A stretch of 45,107 nt of DNA from Bhargavaea beijingensis (GCF_900101985.1 NZ_FNAR01000022.1:1-45107); one strand, 5' to 3'; numbered from the stretch's first letter, positions 31,700 to 40,973 are shown. Notes: a model not told the origin generated them from the sequence alone. Program-made: numbers and translations.

Positions 31700-31713
31700 A
31701 TTTCCCGGGAAAT
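31700..31713. promoter_or_regulatory. 14-bp palindrome in the ydaT/putP interval
   Basis: ATTTCCCGGGAAAT is a perfect palindrome. A CATTTC lies 20 bp upstream of its GATTTC, so it may be a decayed repeat array of the kind seen at 17348. A hairpin GGAGCG / CGCTCC follows at about 31719-31733. Nothing else in 31538-31842 besides promoters. Confidence 0.35.
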
Positions 31714-31842
31714 AATGGGGAGCGACGCGCTCCATTTTCCGGCAATATAATTGTATTTTCTTTCTATTCCATTTCTCCAAATTGGCAGTCATATAGACAT
31801 GGGTCTTATGATAGGATGAAATACAGAAAGGAAGTGAACATC

Positions 31843-33330
31843 TTGTCAGACACAACGTTTAAATTAATCGCAATCATCATCTACATGGCAGCCATGCTGC
31901 TGATCGGCTGGTATGCCTATAGGAAAACTGCCAACCTGACGGATTACATGCTCGGCGGGCGCTCCCTCGGACCTGCGGTGACCGCGCTCAGCGCCGGGGC
32001 GGCAGACATGTCCGGCTGGCTGCTCATGGGCTTTCCGGGAGCCATCTACCTCGCCGGGCTGGGTGAAGCCTGGATCGGGATCGGCTTGACCATCGGTGCT
32101 TATCTGAACTGGTTGTTTGTTGCACCAAGGCTCCGTGTCTATACACAGGTTTCAAGCAACTCGATCACCATCCCGAGCTATCTGCAGAGCCGGCTCAAGG
32201 ATCGATCGCCGTTCCTGCGGATCGCTTCCGGCCTGATCATCCTGATTTTCTTCACATTCTATGTGTCTTCCGGAATGGTTGCCGGCGGCGTCTTTTTCAA
32301 AAGTTCGTTCGGCCTCGACTATCATACCGGCCTGATCATCGTCTCACTTGTTGTACTTGCCTACACCTTGTTCGGCGGCTTCCTTGCCGTCAGCTACACG
32401 GACTTCGTCCAGGGCCTCATCATGTTCCTTGCGCTGATCATGGTTCCGGTCGTCGGAGTTTTCCTGACGGGAGGGCCTGCTGAGACGATCAGCACGATCC
32501 GTGAAGCCGAACCGTTCCATCTGAGCCTGATCGGAGGCACGACCACGGCCGTGATCATCTCCTCCCTCGCCTGGGGGCTCGGATACTTTGGCCAGCCGCA
32601 TATCATCGTCCGCTTCATGGCGATCAGTTCCGTCAAGGAAACACGTTCCGCCCGCCGGATCGGAATCGGCTGGATGCTGCTCAGCCTGATCGGTGCCACG
32701 CTGACAGCCCTCGTAGGGTATGCGTATTTCCAGCAGAATCCGCATTTGTCGCTGACCGATCCGGAAGCCATCTTTATCGAGATGGGGCAGATCATCTTCC
32801 ATCCGTTTATCGCCGGAATCATTTTGTCCGCCGTGCTGGCGGCCATCATGAGTACGATTTCCTCACAGCTGATCGTCACTTCTTCGGCACTCATCGAAGA
32901 CTTGTACAAGGCGATCATCAAATCGGACGCGGATGACAAGACGTATGTCCTGTATGGGCGGCTGGCTGTCCTTTTCGTGGCGATTGTGGCATTTATCCTG
33001 TCCTGGGAGCAGAACGGTACCATCCTGAAGCTTGTGTCGTTTGCATGGGCAGGTTTTGGAGCAGCATTCGGTCCGGTGATTCTCCTGTCGCTCTACTGGC
33101 GGAAGCTCACCTCCCAAGGGGCGCTGTGGGCCATGATCACCGGAGCGATTGTCGTCATCATCTGGGGGAACGTCAAGGTCCTGAGCGGTACGCTCTATGA
33201 GATCGTGCCCGGGTTTATCCTGAGCCTGCTCGTGGCGGTACTGGTCAGCAAGGCGACCTACCGGCCGAACAAAGAGATCGAACAGGAGTTTACGGAGTCT
33301 CTTGAGATGCTCGAACGTGAACGCAAGTAA
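31843..33330 (+). CDS. putP: Sodium/proline symporter
   Basis: 495 residues with the 13-helix layout of the SSS family. The TDYMLGGRSLGPAVTALSAGAADMSGWLLMGFPGAIY block (helices 1-2 with the Na+-site Ala and Ser) and GFLAVSYTDFVQG are PutP-specific. It imports proline with sodium, for nutrition or as an osmoprotectant (OpuE role). The TTG at 31843 has AAAGGAAG 8 nt upstream; the longer frame contains promoter sequence. It converges with a betaine-type BCCT carrier and shares a terminator with it. No putBC genes adjoin, which favours the osmotic role. Confidence 0.93.
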   Translation: MSDTTFKLIAIIIYMAAMLLIGWYAYRKTANLTDYMLGGRSLGPAVTALSAGAADMSGWLLMGFPGAIYLAGLGEAWIGIGLTIGAYLNWLFVAPRLRVYTQVSSNSITIPSYLQSRLKDRSPFLRIASGLIILIFFTFYVSSGMVAGGVFFKSSFGLDYHTGLIIVSLVVLAYTLFGGFLAVSYTDFVQGLIMFLALIMVPVVGVFLTGGPAETISTIREAEPFHLSLIGGTTTAVIISSLAWGLGYFGQPHIIVRFMAISSVKETRSARRIGIGWMLLSLIGATLTALVGYAYFQQNPHLSLTDPEAIFIEMGQIIFHPFIAGIILSAVLAAIMSTISSQLIVTSSALIEDLYKAIIKSDADDKTYVLYGRLAVLFVAIVAFILSWEQNGTILKLVSFAWAGFGAAFGPVILLSLYWRKLTSQGALWAMITGAIVVIIWGNVKVLSGTLYEIVPGFILSLLVAVLVSKATYRPNKEIEQEFTESLEMLERERK

Positions 33331-33336
33331 TCATAA

Positions 33337-33372
33337 AAACAACCGGAAAGCCGACTGGTTTTCCGGTTGTTT
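33337..33372. terminator. Bidirectional terminator, putP / BCCT
   Basis: Perfect 13-bp arms AAACAACCGGAAA / TTTCCGGTTGTTT. Confidence 0.9.
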
Positions 33373-33417
33373 AATAGGATCGATTCCGAGCCGGCCAAAC
33401 ACCGGGTCGGAATTTCT

Positions 33418-34986
33418 TTATTTTTGGGATCGCTCCACTTTTTCTTTTTTCGACATGTTCTCCAAGCGCTGGAATTGACGGAGATCACGCTTTTGGATCG
33501 GCAAAGGCTCCCTTTTCAGGAGGATGATCATGGAGAACATGAGCATGATGAGGATGATGCCGAATGGAAGCGCCGAAGCGAGCGAGGCGGTTTCCAATCC
33601 GTCGATGCCGCCTGTAAAGAGCAGGACGCCGGCAATGGAGCCCATGAGCACTCCCCAGATCAGCTTGGCGGGCATTTGGGGATTCAGAGAGCCGCCGGAA
33701 GTCATGCTGGCCAGGATATAGGTGGCCGAGTCGGCGGATGTGACAATGAAAGTGAAAATCAGCAGGATGGCGAGGACGGAGAGCATTCCCGGGAAAGGAA
33801 GCGTCTGCTCGAACGTCGTGAACAGGGCGGATGTGACGTCCTGATTGACCATCTCCGCAATGTTCGTGCCTTTGTTCAGGTCATTGTAGATGGCCGTACC
33901 TCCGAACACGGCCATCCAGAACATGGCGATCGCCGGCGGAATGATCAAAGTGCCGATAATGAATTCCCTGATCGTCCGGCCGCGCGATACACGGGCGACG
34001 AACGCACCGATGAACGGAGACCAGGCCATGACCCAAGCCCAATAGAAGACAGTCCATTCCTGGACCCAGAGCCGGTCTTTATAAGGCTCAAGACGGAGGC
34101 TGTACTGGACGAAGTTGGTGATGTAGTCTCCGAGCCCGACCACAAACGTTTCCAGGATAAAGACAGTCGGTCCTGCAAAAAACGTGAACAGCAGGAGACC
34201 CAGCGCAAGACCCAGGTTGAGGTTGCTGAGATAGCGGATTCCCCGATGCAACCCGGTGGTGGAGGACAGCAGGTAAGCGACCATCATGACAGCGATGATG
34301 CCGAGCTGGACATACGGGGAAATCTTGATGCCGGCGACGGCATTGAGTCCGCCGTTCATCTGAAGGACCCCAAGGCCGATTGACGTGGCCATCCCCATGA
34401 TCGTCGCGATGACCGCAAGGATATCAATCGCATTTTTCACCGGTTTGGATGTTCCGACAATCGGCTCGAGTGCCGTGGAGATAAGGCCGTTCTTCCTTTT
34501 CCTGAATTGCAGGAAGGCGATGACGAGGCCGGTCAGGGTGAACATGACCCATTGGTGCATGCCCCAGTGGAACATGGAGTAGCCCATCGCATTCCGGGCG
34601 GTGTCCTCGGTCATCGGTTCCAAATCGGTGAAAGCCGGCCTGTACATATGGCTCATCGGCTCCGCTACGCCCCAGAAAACAAGACCCGCTCCGAAACCGG
34701 CCGAAAAGAGCATGGCGGTCCAGGTGAAAAATGAGAATTCGGGTTTTTCATCATCAGCACCAAGACGGATGCTGCCGTACTTGCTCAGAGCGACCCCAAG
34801 CAAAAAGATGATAAAGATAAAGACGGCCAGCAGGTAGAACCAGCTGAATTTGTCGATCGTAAAGTCATAGACAACGGAGGCGACCGACGCAAATGCGTTT
34901 GGTGCAACCGCTCCCACCAAGACAAGTGCCAGGATAAAAATGGCGGATACAAGAAAGACTGGATTTTTCCAGTTTGATCTGTCCAT
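33418..34986 (-). CDS. BCCT-family glycine betaine transporter, OpuD-like
   Basis: 522 residues, twelve helices. The glycine-rich stretch FSAGFGAGLVFWGVAEP and the substrate-box WTVFYWAWVMAWSPFIGAFVARVSRGRTIREF carry the aromatic cage of BCCT carriers. The C-terminal tail is charged, as in osmotically activated members. It takes up glycine betaine or a similar compound with sodium. The ATG follows AAGGAGAGG. A perfect 10-bp-arm inverted repeat upstream (35013-35035) covers the probable promoter. With convergent putP it forms an osmoprotectant-uptake locus. Confidence 0.93.
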   Translation of the reverse strand: MDRSNWKNPVFLVSAIFILALVLVGAVAPNAFASVASVVYDFTIDKFSWFYLLAVFIFIIFLLGVALSKYGSIRLGADDEKPEFSFFTWTAMLFSAGFGAGLVFWGVAEPMSHMYRPAFTDLEPMTEDTARNAMGYSMFHWGMHQWVMFTLTGLVIAFLQFRKRKNGLISTALEPIVGTSKPVKNAIDILAVIATIMGMATSIGLGVLQMNGGLNAVAGIKISPYVQLGIIAVMMVAYLLSSTTGLHRGIRYLSNLNLGLALGLLLFTFFAGPTVFILETFVVGLGDYITNFVQYSLRLEPYKDRLWVQEWTVFYWAWVMAWSPFIGAFVARVSRGRTIREFIIGTLIIPPAIAMFWMAVFGGTAIYNDLNKGTNIAEMVNQDVTSALFTTFEQTLPFPGMLSVLAILLIFTFIVTSADSATYILASMTSGGSLNPQMPAKLIWGVLMGSIAGVLLFTGGIDGLETASLASALPFGIILIMLMFSMIILLKREPLPIQKRDLRQFQRLENMSKKEKVERSQK

Positions 34987-35012
34987 GTTCCTCTCCTTCA
35001 GTAATTTGGTTT

Positions 35013-35035
35013 TATTATGTAAAGGTTACATAATA
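35013..35035. promoter_or_regulatory. Inverted repeat upstream of the BCCT gene
   Basis: TATTATGTAA, AGG, TTACATAATA: perfect 10-bp arms. On the minus strand CATAAT inside the right-hand arm could be the -10, with TATACA about 18 nt upstream. An operator for a dimeric regulator is likely; which one is unknown. Confidence 0.6.
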
Positions 35036-35084
35036 GATGTATACCCGAGGGTAACGAAGATGAACGGGGCCTTCAAGGCTAAAA

Positions 35085-35141
35085 CGGGAATTGACGAAAA
35101 AGTTGGGTCCAAATGACTAACCTTGCCGGGAAATATCGAAA
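35085..35141. repeat. Possible decayed 21-bp-period array
   Basis: Read on the minus strand it contains GATATTTCCCGGC, identical to the array C core, then GTCATTTGGACCC and TTCGTCAATTCCCG at roughly 21-22 bp spacing. Weak. Confidence 0.3.
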
Positions 35142-35153
35142 GGAGAGAGCAAA

Positions 35154-35855
35154 TTGAAACTGGACCATGCAGTTTACTTCAGCAACCAGACACCTGAGGA
35201 AGATGCAAAAGCGTGGAAGAAGCGGGGGATGAACGGGGCACCGGGTGGCCGCCATGACCAGTGGGGAACACAGAATGCGCTTTACTATGCACGCAATGCC
35301 TATATCGAAGCGCTGTCTGTAGAAAAACCGGAAATCGCCGAAGGGAGCGGGCAGCCACTGGCGCGGCTGCTCATTCATGATCTGAAGGCATATGGTTCCG
35401 GATGGGGGACCGTGTGCCTGCGGCCGGGGAATCTGTACGAATTCGAGAAACAACTGAATGAAAAAGGCTATCGGACGACGGGCGTTCAGGATGCTTCCCG
35501 GAGGACGGCATCGGGTGATTTGCTGGAATGGAAATTGCTTTTCATTGATGAGGAAATCGGAGATGGACTGCCCAATCCGTTCTTCATCGACTGGGGAATG
35601 GATGAGTCCGCGCGTATGGAGCAATTGCTTTCTTCAGGAACAATGCCTCAAGAAAACTTGGCATCCCGCATCACGGAGGCAGTGTTCAAAGTCCGTGATC
35701 CGCAGGCGACCGCAGGCCGGTGGGCCGAGTTGCTCGGACTTGGCCAGCCGGCTGGCAACAGGCTGGCGCTCGGCAATGCAGAACTTGTCTTTGTGAAGGG
35801 TGAAAAGCCGGAGCGCCTGGCAGACGTCGCCATTGCCCATGAAGACACGCGCTGA
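35154..35855 (+). CDS. VOC-superfamily (glyoxalase-like) protein
   Basis: 233 residues. The first half (LDHAVYFSNQTPEEDAKAWKKRGMNGAPGGRHDQWGTQNALYY) matches the PF13468 glyoxalase-like group, with a second related module at about 185-230 (VFKVRDPQATAGRWAELLGLG). The metal ligands typical of glyoxalases are not obvious beyond His5, so catalysis is uncertain. The TTG at 35154 has AGGAG 8 nt upstream. It precedes hflX by 55 nt and may be cotranscribed. Confidence 0.82.
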   Translation: MKLDHAVYFSNQTPEEDAKAWKKRGMNGAPGGRHDQWGTQNALYYARNAYIEALSVEKPEIAEGSGQPLARLLIHDLKAYGSGWGTVCLRPGNLYEFEKQLNEKGYRTTGVQDASRRTASGDLLEWKLLFIDEEIGDGLPNPFFIDWGMDESARMEQLLSSGTMPQENLASRITEAVFKVRDPQATAGRWAELLGLGQPAGNRLALGNAELVFVKGEKPERLADVAIAHEDTR

Positions 35856-35910
35856 AGTTCCGCAGGACGGGTATACTGTGGACAGGCAGCCTGAACTGGA
35901 GGGATTTCAT

Positions 35911-37188
35911 ATGGAAGAAATACTGGAACGCGCGGTGCTCGTCGGCATCCGTCTCGACGACGATGAGCAGTTCGATTATTCAATGGAGGAACTGGCAAGC
36001 CTGGCGGAGGCCTGCGGCGTGGAAGTCTCAGGAATGATCACACAAAATCTTGAGCGTCCGAATCCGAGCCACTACATCGGCTCCGGGAAGGTGGGGGAGA
36101 TCCTCACGTTCCATGACTCTACGGACTCCAACCTCGTCATCTTCAACGATGAGCTGTCGCCATCGCAGATCAGGAACCTGGAAACGGAACTTGATACGAA
36201 GGTGATTGACCGGACGATGCTGATTCTGGATATATTCGCAAGAAGGGCGAAAACCCGTGAGGCCCAGCTACAAGTGGAATTGGCACAACTGCAGTACATG
36301 CTGCCGAGACTTGTCGGCTTGCGCGCGTCGCTCAGCCGGCAGGCCGGCTCGACAGGCGGCGGCGTGGCGACGCGCGGTCCCGGTGAAACAAAGCTGGAGC
36401 TTGACCGCCGGAGAATCGAGGACCAGATTGCGCGGCTTCGCCGCGAACTTGAATCGGTGAAAAACCACCGCGAGACGCAGCGGAAACGTCGGGTAAAACG
36501 GGACGTTCCGGTCGTTTCGCTTGTCGGCTATACCAACGCGGGCAAGTCGACGATCATGAACTCGATGCTTGCAGGAATCGGGGACGGTGCCGGCCGCCAA
36601 GTCCTTGAGCGGGACATGCTGTTTGCGACGCTGGATACTTCGGTCCGGAATATCCATCTGCAGGACAACCGGGAGTTCCTGCTGACCGACACGGTCGGGT
36701 TCGTCGGGAAGTTGCCGCACCACCTGGTGAAGGCATTCCGCTCGACGCTCGAAGAAGCGGCGGATGCCGACCTGCTTCTTCATGTCGTCGACGTATCGCA
36801 CCCGGAACACCGATACATGATGGACGTCACCGAGGATACGCTTGCCGGCATCGGAATCGAAGGGATCCCGGAAGTACACGTCTACAACAAGTCCGACCTG
36901 GCAGGCCTCGAGCATCCGAAAAAGCAAGGGAACAGCATCTGGATCTCCGCGAAGGAACCCGATGATATCCGTGAGCTGACCGAATGGATCGCTTCGAAAA
37001 TCTTCGGCGACTACGTACGGGCGAAGCTACTGATTCCGTTCGACCGTGGGGATGTCGTTTCGTTCCTGAATGAGCATGCCGATGTAAAAGAAACCGAGTA
37101 TACGGAAAACGGCACCCTCATGGATGTTGAAATCCGGGAGGCCGACCGGAACCGGTTTGAAGAATTTTCCGCTCCCCCGGAGAATTGA
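35911..37188 (+). CDS. hflX: GTPase HflX
   Basis: 425 residues: an N-terminal HflX domain (about 1-195, with ERPNPSHYIGSGKVGEI), the GPGETKLELDRRRIEDQI helix that precedes the G domain, then a Era-type G domain with Walker A GYTNAGKST, switch DTVGFVGKLPHHLV and NKSD. HflX splits stalled 70S ribosomes, notably under heat stress. The ATG at 35911 has GGAGGG 7 nt upstream; the longer frame overlaps the VOC gene. Ends at a strong terminator shared with the convergent binding-protein gene. Confidence 0.95.
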   Translation: MEEILERAVLVGIRLDDDEQFDYSMEELASLAEACGVEVSGMITQNLERPNPSHYIGSGKVGEILTFHDSTDSNLVIFNDELSPSQIRNLETELDTKVIDRTMLILDIFARRAKTREAQLQVELAQLQYMLPRLVGLRASLSRQAGSTGGGVATRGPGETKLELDRRRIEDQIARLRRELESVKNHRETQRKRRVKRDVPVVSLVGYTNAGKSTIMNSMLAGIGDGAGRQVLERDMLFATLDTSVRNIHLQDNREFLLTDTVGFVGKLPHHLVKAFRSTLEEAADADLLLHVVDVSHPEHRYMMDVTEDTLAGIGIEGIPEVHVYNKSDLAGLEHPKKQGNSIWISAKEPDDIRELTEWIASKIFGDYVRAKLLIPFDRGDVVSFLNEHADVKETEYTENGTLMDVEIREADRNRFEEFSAPPEN

Positions 37189-37213
37189 TCTGTGCCATCT
37201 TCATCAACTTTAA

Positions 37214-37247
37214 AAACTCCCTTCCGCAAAAGCGGGAGGGAGTTTTC
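37214..37247. terminator. Bidirectional terminator, hflX / binding protein 1
   Basis: 15-bp arms from AAAACTCCCTTCCGC with one G-U pair, 4-nt loop. Confidence 0.9.
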
Positions 37248-37256
37248 ATTCTTCAA

Positions 37257-38855
37257 TCATTCAGACAGCGTGACGTCTTTTAGCTGATAATAGCCGCTCG
37301 GATCCACACTGAATCCTTGGACACTGTTGGCGACGCCGGCCAGGTATTCCTGGTGATGAATGTAGGCAATCGGGGCTTCCTCGATCAGAATCTGCTGAAG
37401 CTGGTTGTAGATTTGTTTGCGCTTCGCTTCATCGGTTTCCGCGCGGCCGGCATCAAGAAGCTTGTCGACTTCGGGATTGCCATAGAATGACTTGTTCGCT
37501 CCCGTCCCTTTCTGGGTTGAGTGGAAAAGGGAGTAGAGCCCGTTGTCTGCATCGCCGGTCGCGTTGGACCAGCCCAGTTGGTACATGTCCTGGTCGCCGG
37601 CGGTCAGCTTTTCGAGATAACTGCCGAATTCCATCTGTTCAACCTTGACATCGATGTTCAGCTCTTTCAGCTTCTGTTGGAGCAGCACCGCGATGTCGAT
37701 TCGCTGCGGATTATCATTTGTGATGAGTGTCGTGGAGAAGCCGTCGGCATAGCCGGCTTCTTCAAGGAGTTGCTTGGCTTTTTCCGGGTTGTATCCGAGC
37801 CCTTCGATGCTTTCGTTGTAAGCGAAGGTGCCCGGTGCAAGCGGGCCTTTGGCCGGCACGCCATGTCCGTCATAGATGCCGTTTACGATTTCTTCATTGT
37901 CGATCATCATCGAGATCGCTTGGCGGACACGAACATCATTGAACGGTTCTTTTTCCGTATTGAACCCGACAAACGAGAGGGCGCGGGAAAGCTGCTTATT
38001 GACCGTCGCGTAATCGCCACTTTCAATTTGCGCCACTTCGTTCGGCTGGAGCGGATCGATGATATGGGCGTTGCCGGTTTCAAGCTCTGCAAGACGCGTG
38101 GCGCTTTCCGGAATCACGTTGAACGTGACAGTGTCGACGTTCGGTGCGCCGTCCCAATAGTCCTCATTTTTGGCGAGCTTGACCGACACTCCCGGCTCCC
38201 AGCTTTCAAACTTGAAGAATCCTGTGCCGACGGGATGCTCGTTGATGGCAGCCCCCGGTTCCTCGCCGCTCTCCATCGCCGCATAGTCCTCATCAATCAG
38301 TTTGGGGCTGATAATGGAACCGCCGGAGTGCGACAGGTGGGAGAGAAGCGGTGAAAACGGATAGGCTGTTTTGATCTGGACGGTGTGCTGGTCAATGACT
38401 TCGACACTTTCAATCATTTCATACAGATAGGCCTTGCCGGATGCGACATCCGGGTCGCGGACGCGGTCGAAGGTTTTCTTGACCGCTTCGGCAGTGAAGT
38501 TTGTGCCATCGTGGAACTTGACGCCTTCGCGGAGCTTGAACTCCCATGTCGTCTCATCGACCATTTCCCATTCTGTTGCCAGGCTCGGAACGATCTCATT
38601 CTTGCCGTTCAGTTCAACAAGAGTATCGAACAGATTGTTATGGATGTTGTTGGACGGAACATCGTTCGAGCCCTGGGGATCCAGTGTGGAGGCGTCGGAA
38701 AGGACTGCCAGGATCAGGTCGCCCCCTGCCGCTGCCTCGCCTTCGCCGTTTCCGGCATTATTGCCGGTGTCTGCCTGGCCTCCGCCGGCACATGCCGTGA
38801 GAAGCATGGACAGCATGAGTGCCGGGATCAGGAGCAGTTGTCTGCTTTTTCTCAT
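37257..38855 (-). CDS. Family-5 peptide ABC transporter substrate-binding lipoprotein 1
   Basis: 532 residues. The signal peptide ends in lipobox LTAC; the mature protein has a low-complexity linker, then the SBP family 5 fold (EWEMVDETTWEFKLREGVKFHDGTNF is its signature region). Carriers of this family deliver di- or oligopeptides, nickel or glutathione to OppBCDF-type permeases. It is highly similar from end to end to the next gene on the minus strand (binding protein 2), so the pair arose by duplication. Promoter TTGTCC-17-TATATT at 38909-38937 with a CodY-like dyad. Both presumably feed the plus-strand permease. Confidence 0.92.
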   Translation of the reverse strand: MRKSRQLLLIPALMLSMLLTACAGGGQADTGNNAGNGEGEAAAGGDLILAVLSDASTLDPQGSNDVPSNNIHNNLFDTLVELNGKNEIVPSLATEWEMVDETTWEFKLREGVKFHDGTNFTAEAVKKTFDRVRDPDVASGKAYLYEMIESVEVIDQHTVQIKTAYPFSPLLSHLSHSGGSIISPKLIDEDYAAMESGEEPGAAINEHPVGTGFFKFESWEPGVSVKLAKNEDYWDGAPNVDTVTFNVIPESATRLAELETGNAHIIDPLQPNEVAQIESGDYATVNKQLSRALSFVGFNTEKEPFNDVRVRQAISMMIDNEEIVNGIYDGHGVPAKGPLAPGTFAYNESIEGLGYNPEKAKQLLEEAGYADGFSTTLITNDNPQRIDIAVLLQQKLKELNIDVKVEQMEFGSYLEKLTAGDQDMYQLGWSNATGDADNGLYSLFHSTQKGTGANKSFYGNPEVDKLLDAGRAETDEAKRKQIYNQLQQILIEEAPIAYIHHQEYLAGVANSVQGFSVDPSGYYQLKDVTLSE

Positions 38856-38898
38856 GGTGCTTATCCCCCCTTTTTTACCGCGAATTATGTCTAATGCG

Positions 38899-38913
38899 AT
38901 ATTTCAGAAATAT
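38899..38913. promoter_or_regulatory. CodY-like box at binding protein 1 promoter
   Basis: ATATTTCAGAAATAT, a perfect dyad, matches the CodY consensus AATTTTCWGAAAATT at 11 of 15 positions. It overlaps the -10 and start point. Confidence 0.5.
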
Positions 38914-38937
38914 ATCACATGATTTCTGGGCGGACAA
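38909..38937 (-). promoter_or_regulatory. Promoter of binding protein 1
   Basis: On the minus strand TTGTCC (38937-38932), 17 nt, TATATT (38914-38909). Confidence 0.7.
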
Positions 38938-38988
38938 TAGGGATTCGTCATTGTTTTCTCGTCAAGCGGCCCTGTTAATGAATATAAA

Positions 38989-39017
38989 AGAGCCTTCCCG
39001 CAAATGGGGAAGGCTCT
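38989..39017 (-). terminator. Terminator of binding protein 2
   Basis: AGAGCCTTCCC / GGGAAGGCTCT arms; on the minus strand followed by TTTTAT. Confidence 0.85.
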
Positions 39018-39024
39018 ATTCAGA

Positions 39025-40653
39025 TTACTCGGACAGGGTGACGTTTTTCAGTTGATAGATACCGGAAGTATCAATATCAAAGCCTTTGACGTTGTTTGCG
39101 AGTCCTGTCAGGTATTCTTGGTGGTGAATATAGATCATTGGCGCATCTTCGATCAGATGTTCCTGAACTTTGTTGTAGATATCCTGACGGGCTTCAGGAT
39201 CGGTTTCCTGGCGGCCTTCGTCAAGGAGCTTATCGACTTCAGGGTTTTCGTAGAACGAGCGGTTGCCCGGGTCCCCCTTCTGGGACGAGTGGAAGAGGGC
39301 ATACATGCCGTAGTCCGCGTCGCCTGTCGGGTTGGACCAGCCGAGGATGAACATGTCGTGCTCACCTGCAGCTGTCTTTTCGAGGTACGTGCCGAATTCC
39401 ATCTGTTCGATCTTGACGTCGATGCCGACTTCCTTCAGTTCCTGCTGGAGAAGGACCGCAGAGTCAACACGCTGCGGGTTGTCGTTTGTCCAGATCGTCG
39501 TGGAGAAACCATCAGCGTAGCCTGCTTCTTCAAGCAGCTTTTTCGCTTTTTCAACGTTGTTCTCAAGCGGCTTGGCGTCTTCATTGTAGCCGAAGATGCC
39601 AGGCGCAAGAGGGCCTTTCGCCGGGATGCCGAATCCTTCGTAAACGCCGGAGATAATGTCTTCCTTGTTTACGAGCATCGAGATCGCCTGGCGGACGCGG
39701 ACGTCGTTGAACGGTTCTTTTTCCGTGTTGAAGCCGATATACGAGAGGCTCGAAGATGGCTTCTGGTGGACCGTGCCGCTGCCGGAGTCGTTGATCTGCT
39801 GGACTTCGTTGGGCTGGACCGGGTCGATGATGTGCGCGTTGCCCGTTTCAAGCTCGGCCACGCGTGTTGCTGCTTCAGGGACAACCTTGAAGGTGACCGA
39901 GTCGACCTTGGCCGGTTCGTTCCAGTAGTCTTCGTTTTTCACAACCTTGATCTCGGAGCCCGGTTTCCAGCTTTCAAACTTGAAGTAGCCGGTTCCCACA
40001 GGAGTCTCGGAGATGACGGAGCCCGGCTCTTCGCCGTTTTCCATCGCCGCATAGTCTTCTTCGATGGACTTAGGGCTGATGATGCTGCCGCCGTTATGGG
40101 ACAGGTGGGCGAGAAGCGGTGCAAATGGGTATGCTGTCTTGATCTGGACTGTTTGGTCATCGACAACATCCACGCTCTCGATCATCTCGAAAAGGAAGTA
40201 GCGAGGAGAAGCGACTTTCGGGTCGCGAACTCGATCGAGGCTCTTCTTGACTGCCTCAGCGTTGAATTCTTCGCCGTCATGGAATTTGACGCCTTCCTGG
40301 AGCTTGAACTCCCAAGTCGTGTCGTCGATTGCGTTCCATTCCGTCGCAAGGCCAGGTTCGATCTCATTGTTGTCATTTCGGTTGACAAGTGTTTCAAAGA
40401 TGTTTGCCTGGATGTTGGAGGACGGAACATCGTTTGATCCAGCCGGGTCAAGCGATGAAGCATCGGAAAGGACTGCGAGAATGAGGTCGCCGCCTTCTTC
40501 GCCGCCTTCAGTTGTTCCATCTTCGCCCTGGCTGCCGTCTTTGCTTCCGCTGTCGGATGCGTTATCATTTCCGCCGCCGGCACAAGCCGCGAGGAACATG
40601 GAGACGACCAGCATCAGGACCAAGAGCAACAATGAGCTGCGCTTATTCTTCAT
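39025..40653 (-). CDS. Family-5 peptide ABC transporter substrate-binding lipoprotein 2
   Basis: 542 residues with lipobox LAAC, then an Asn/Ser/Gly/Glu-rich linker of about 40 residues and the family 5 domain. The two paralogues match throughout, for instance both end in YQL(K)-(D/N)-VTLSE. The ATG at 40653 has AGGGGGAG upstream; the longer frame would read back through the promoter at 40714-40742. It diverges from the permease operon, so it is the likely principal receptor; the two copies may differ in peptide preference. Confidence 0.92.
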   Translation of the reverse strand: MKNKRSSLLLLVLMLVVSMFLAACAGGGNDNASDSGSKDGSQGEDGTTEGGEEGGDLILAVLSDASSLDPAGSNDVPSSNIQANIFETLVNRNDNNEIEPGLATEWNAIDDTTWEFKLQEGVKFHDGEEFNAEAVKKSLDRVRDPKVASPRYFLFEMIESVDVVDDQTVQIKTAYPFAPLLAHLSHNGGSIISPKSIEEDYAAMENGEEPGSVISETPVGTGYFKFESWKPGSEIKVVKNEDYWNEPAKVDSVTFKVVPEAATRVAELETGNAHIIDPVQPNEVQQINDSGSGTVHQKPSSSLSYIGFNTEKEPFNDVRVRQAISMLVNKEDIISGVYEGFGIPAKGPLAPGIFGYNEDAKPLENNVEKAKKLLEEAGYADGFSTTIWTNDNPQRVDSAVLLQQELKEVGIDVKIEQMEFGTYLEKTAAGEHDMFILGWSNPTGDADYGMYALFHSSQKGDPGNRSFYENPEVDKLLDEGRQETDPEARQDIYNKVQEHLIEDAPMIYIHHQEYLTGLANNVKGFDIDTSGIYQLKNVTLSE

Positions 40654-40700
40654 GCAAATTCTCCCCCTATTTTGTTTTTTGATATTGCGCAATCGACCGC

Positions 40701-40715
40701 AATATTCAGAAAGAA
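40701..40715. promoter_or_regulatory. CodY-like box at binding protein 2 promoter
   Basis: AATATTCAGAAAGAA, within the dyad ATATTC-AGAAA-GAATAT, matches the CodY consensus at 11 of 15 positions and overlaps the start point. Confidence 0.5.
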
Positions 40716-40742
40716 TATACCATACCAAATAGTCGGTGACAA
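40714..40742 (-). promoter_or_regulatory. Promoter of binding protein 2
   Basis: On the minus strand TTGTCA (40742-40737), 17 nt, TATATT (40719-40714). The rest of 40654-40973 is AT-rich; I could not identify the plus-strand promoter with confidence. A small CGGCA / TGCCG hairpin lies at about 40936-40951 in the leader of the permease operon. Confidence 0.75.
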
Positions 40743-40973
40743 TAGCCGTTCTTTGAAATCGGCTCAAGGTTGGTATAAATGTAGAGAGCCTTTCGCGATT
40801 CAACCCGGTAGTGTCGAAAAGAGAATTTGAAAGTATCGAAAATTGTATCATTTTTGTATTTTTCATTTTTAAATATTGTATGTCGAATTTGCACTATTCA
40901 TGGTAAACTATCGATTACACATATTGAGAAAAAGGCGGCACTTAACTGCCGTTATGGGGAAAGAGGGATTACT

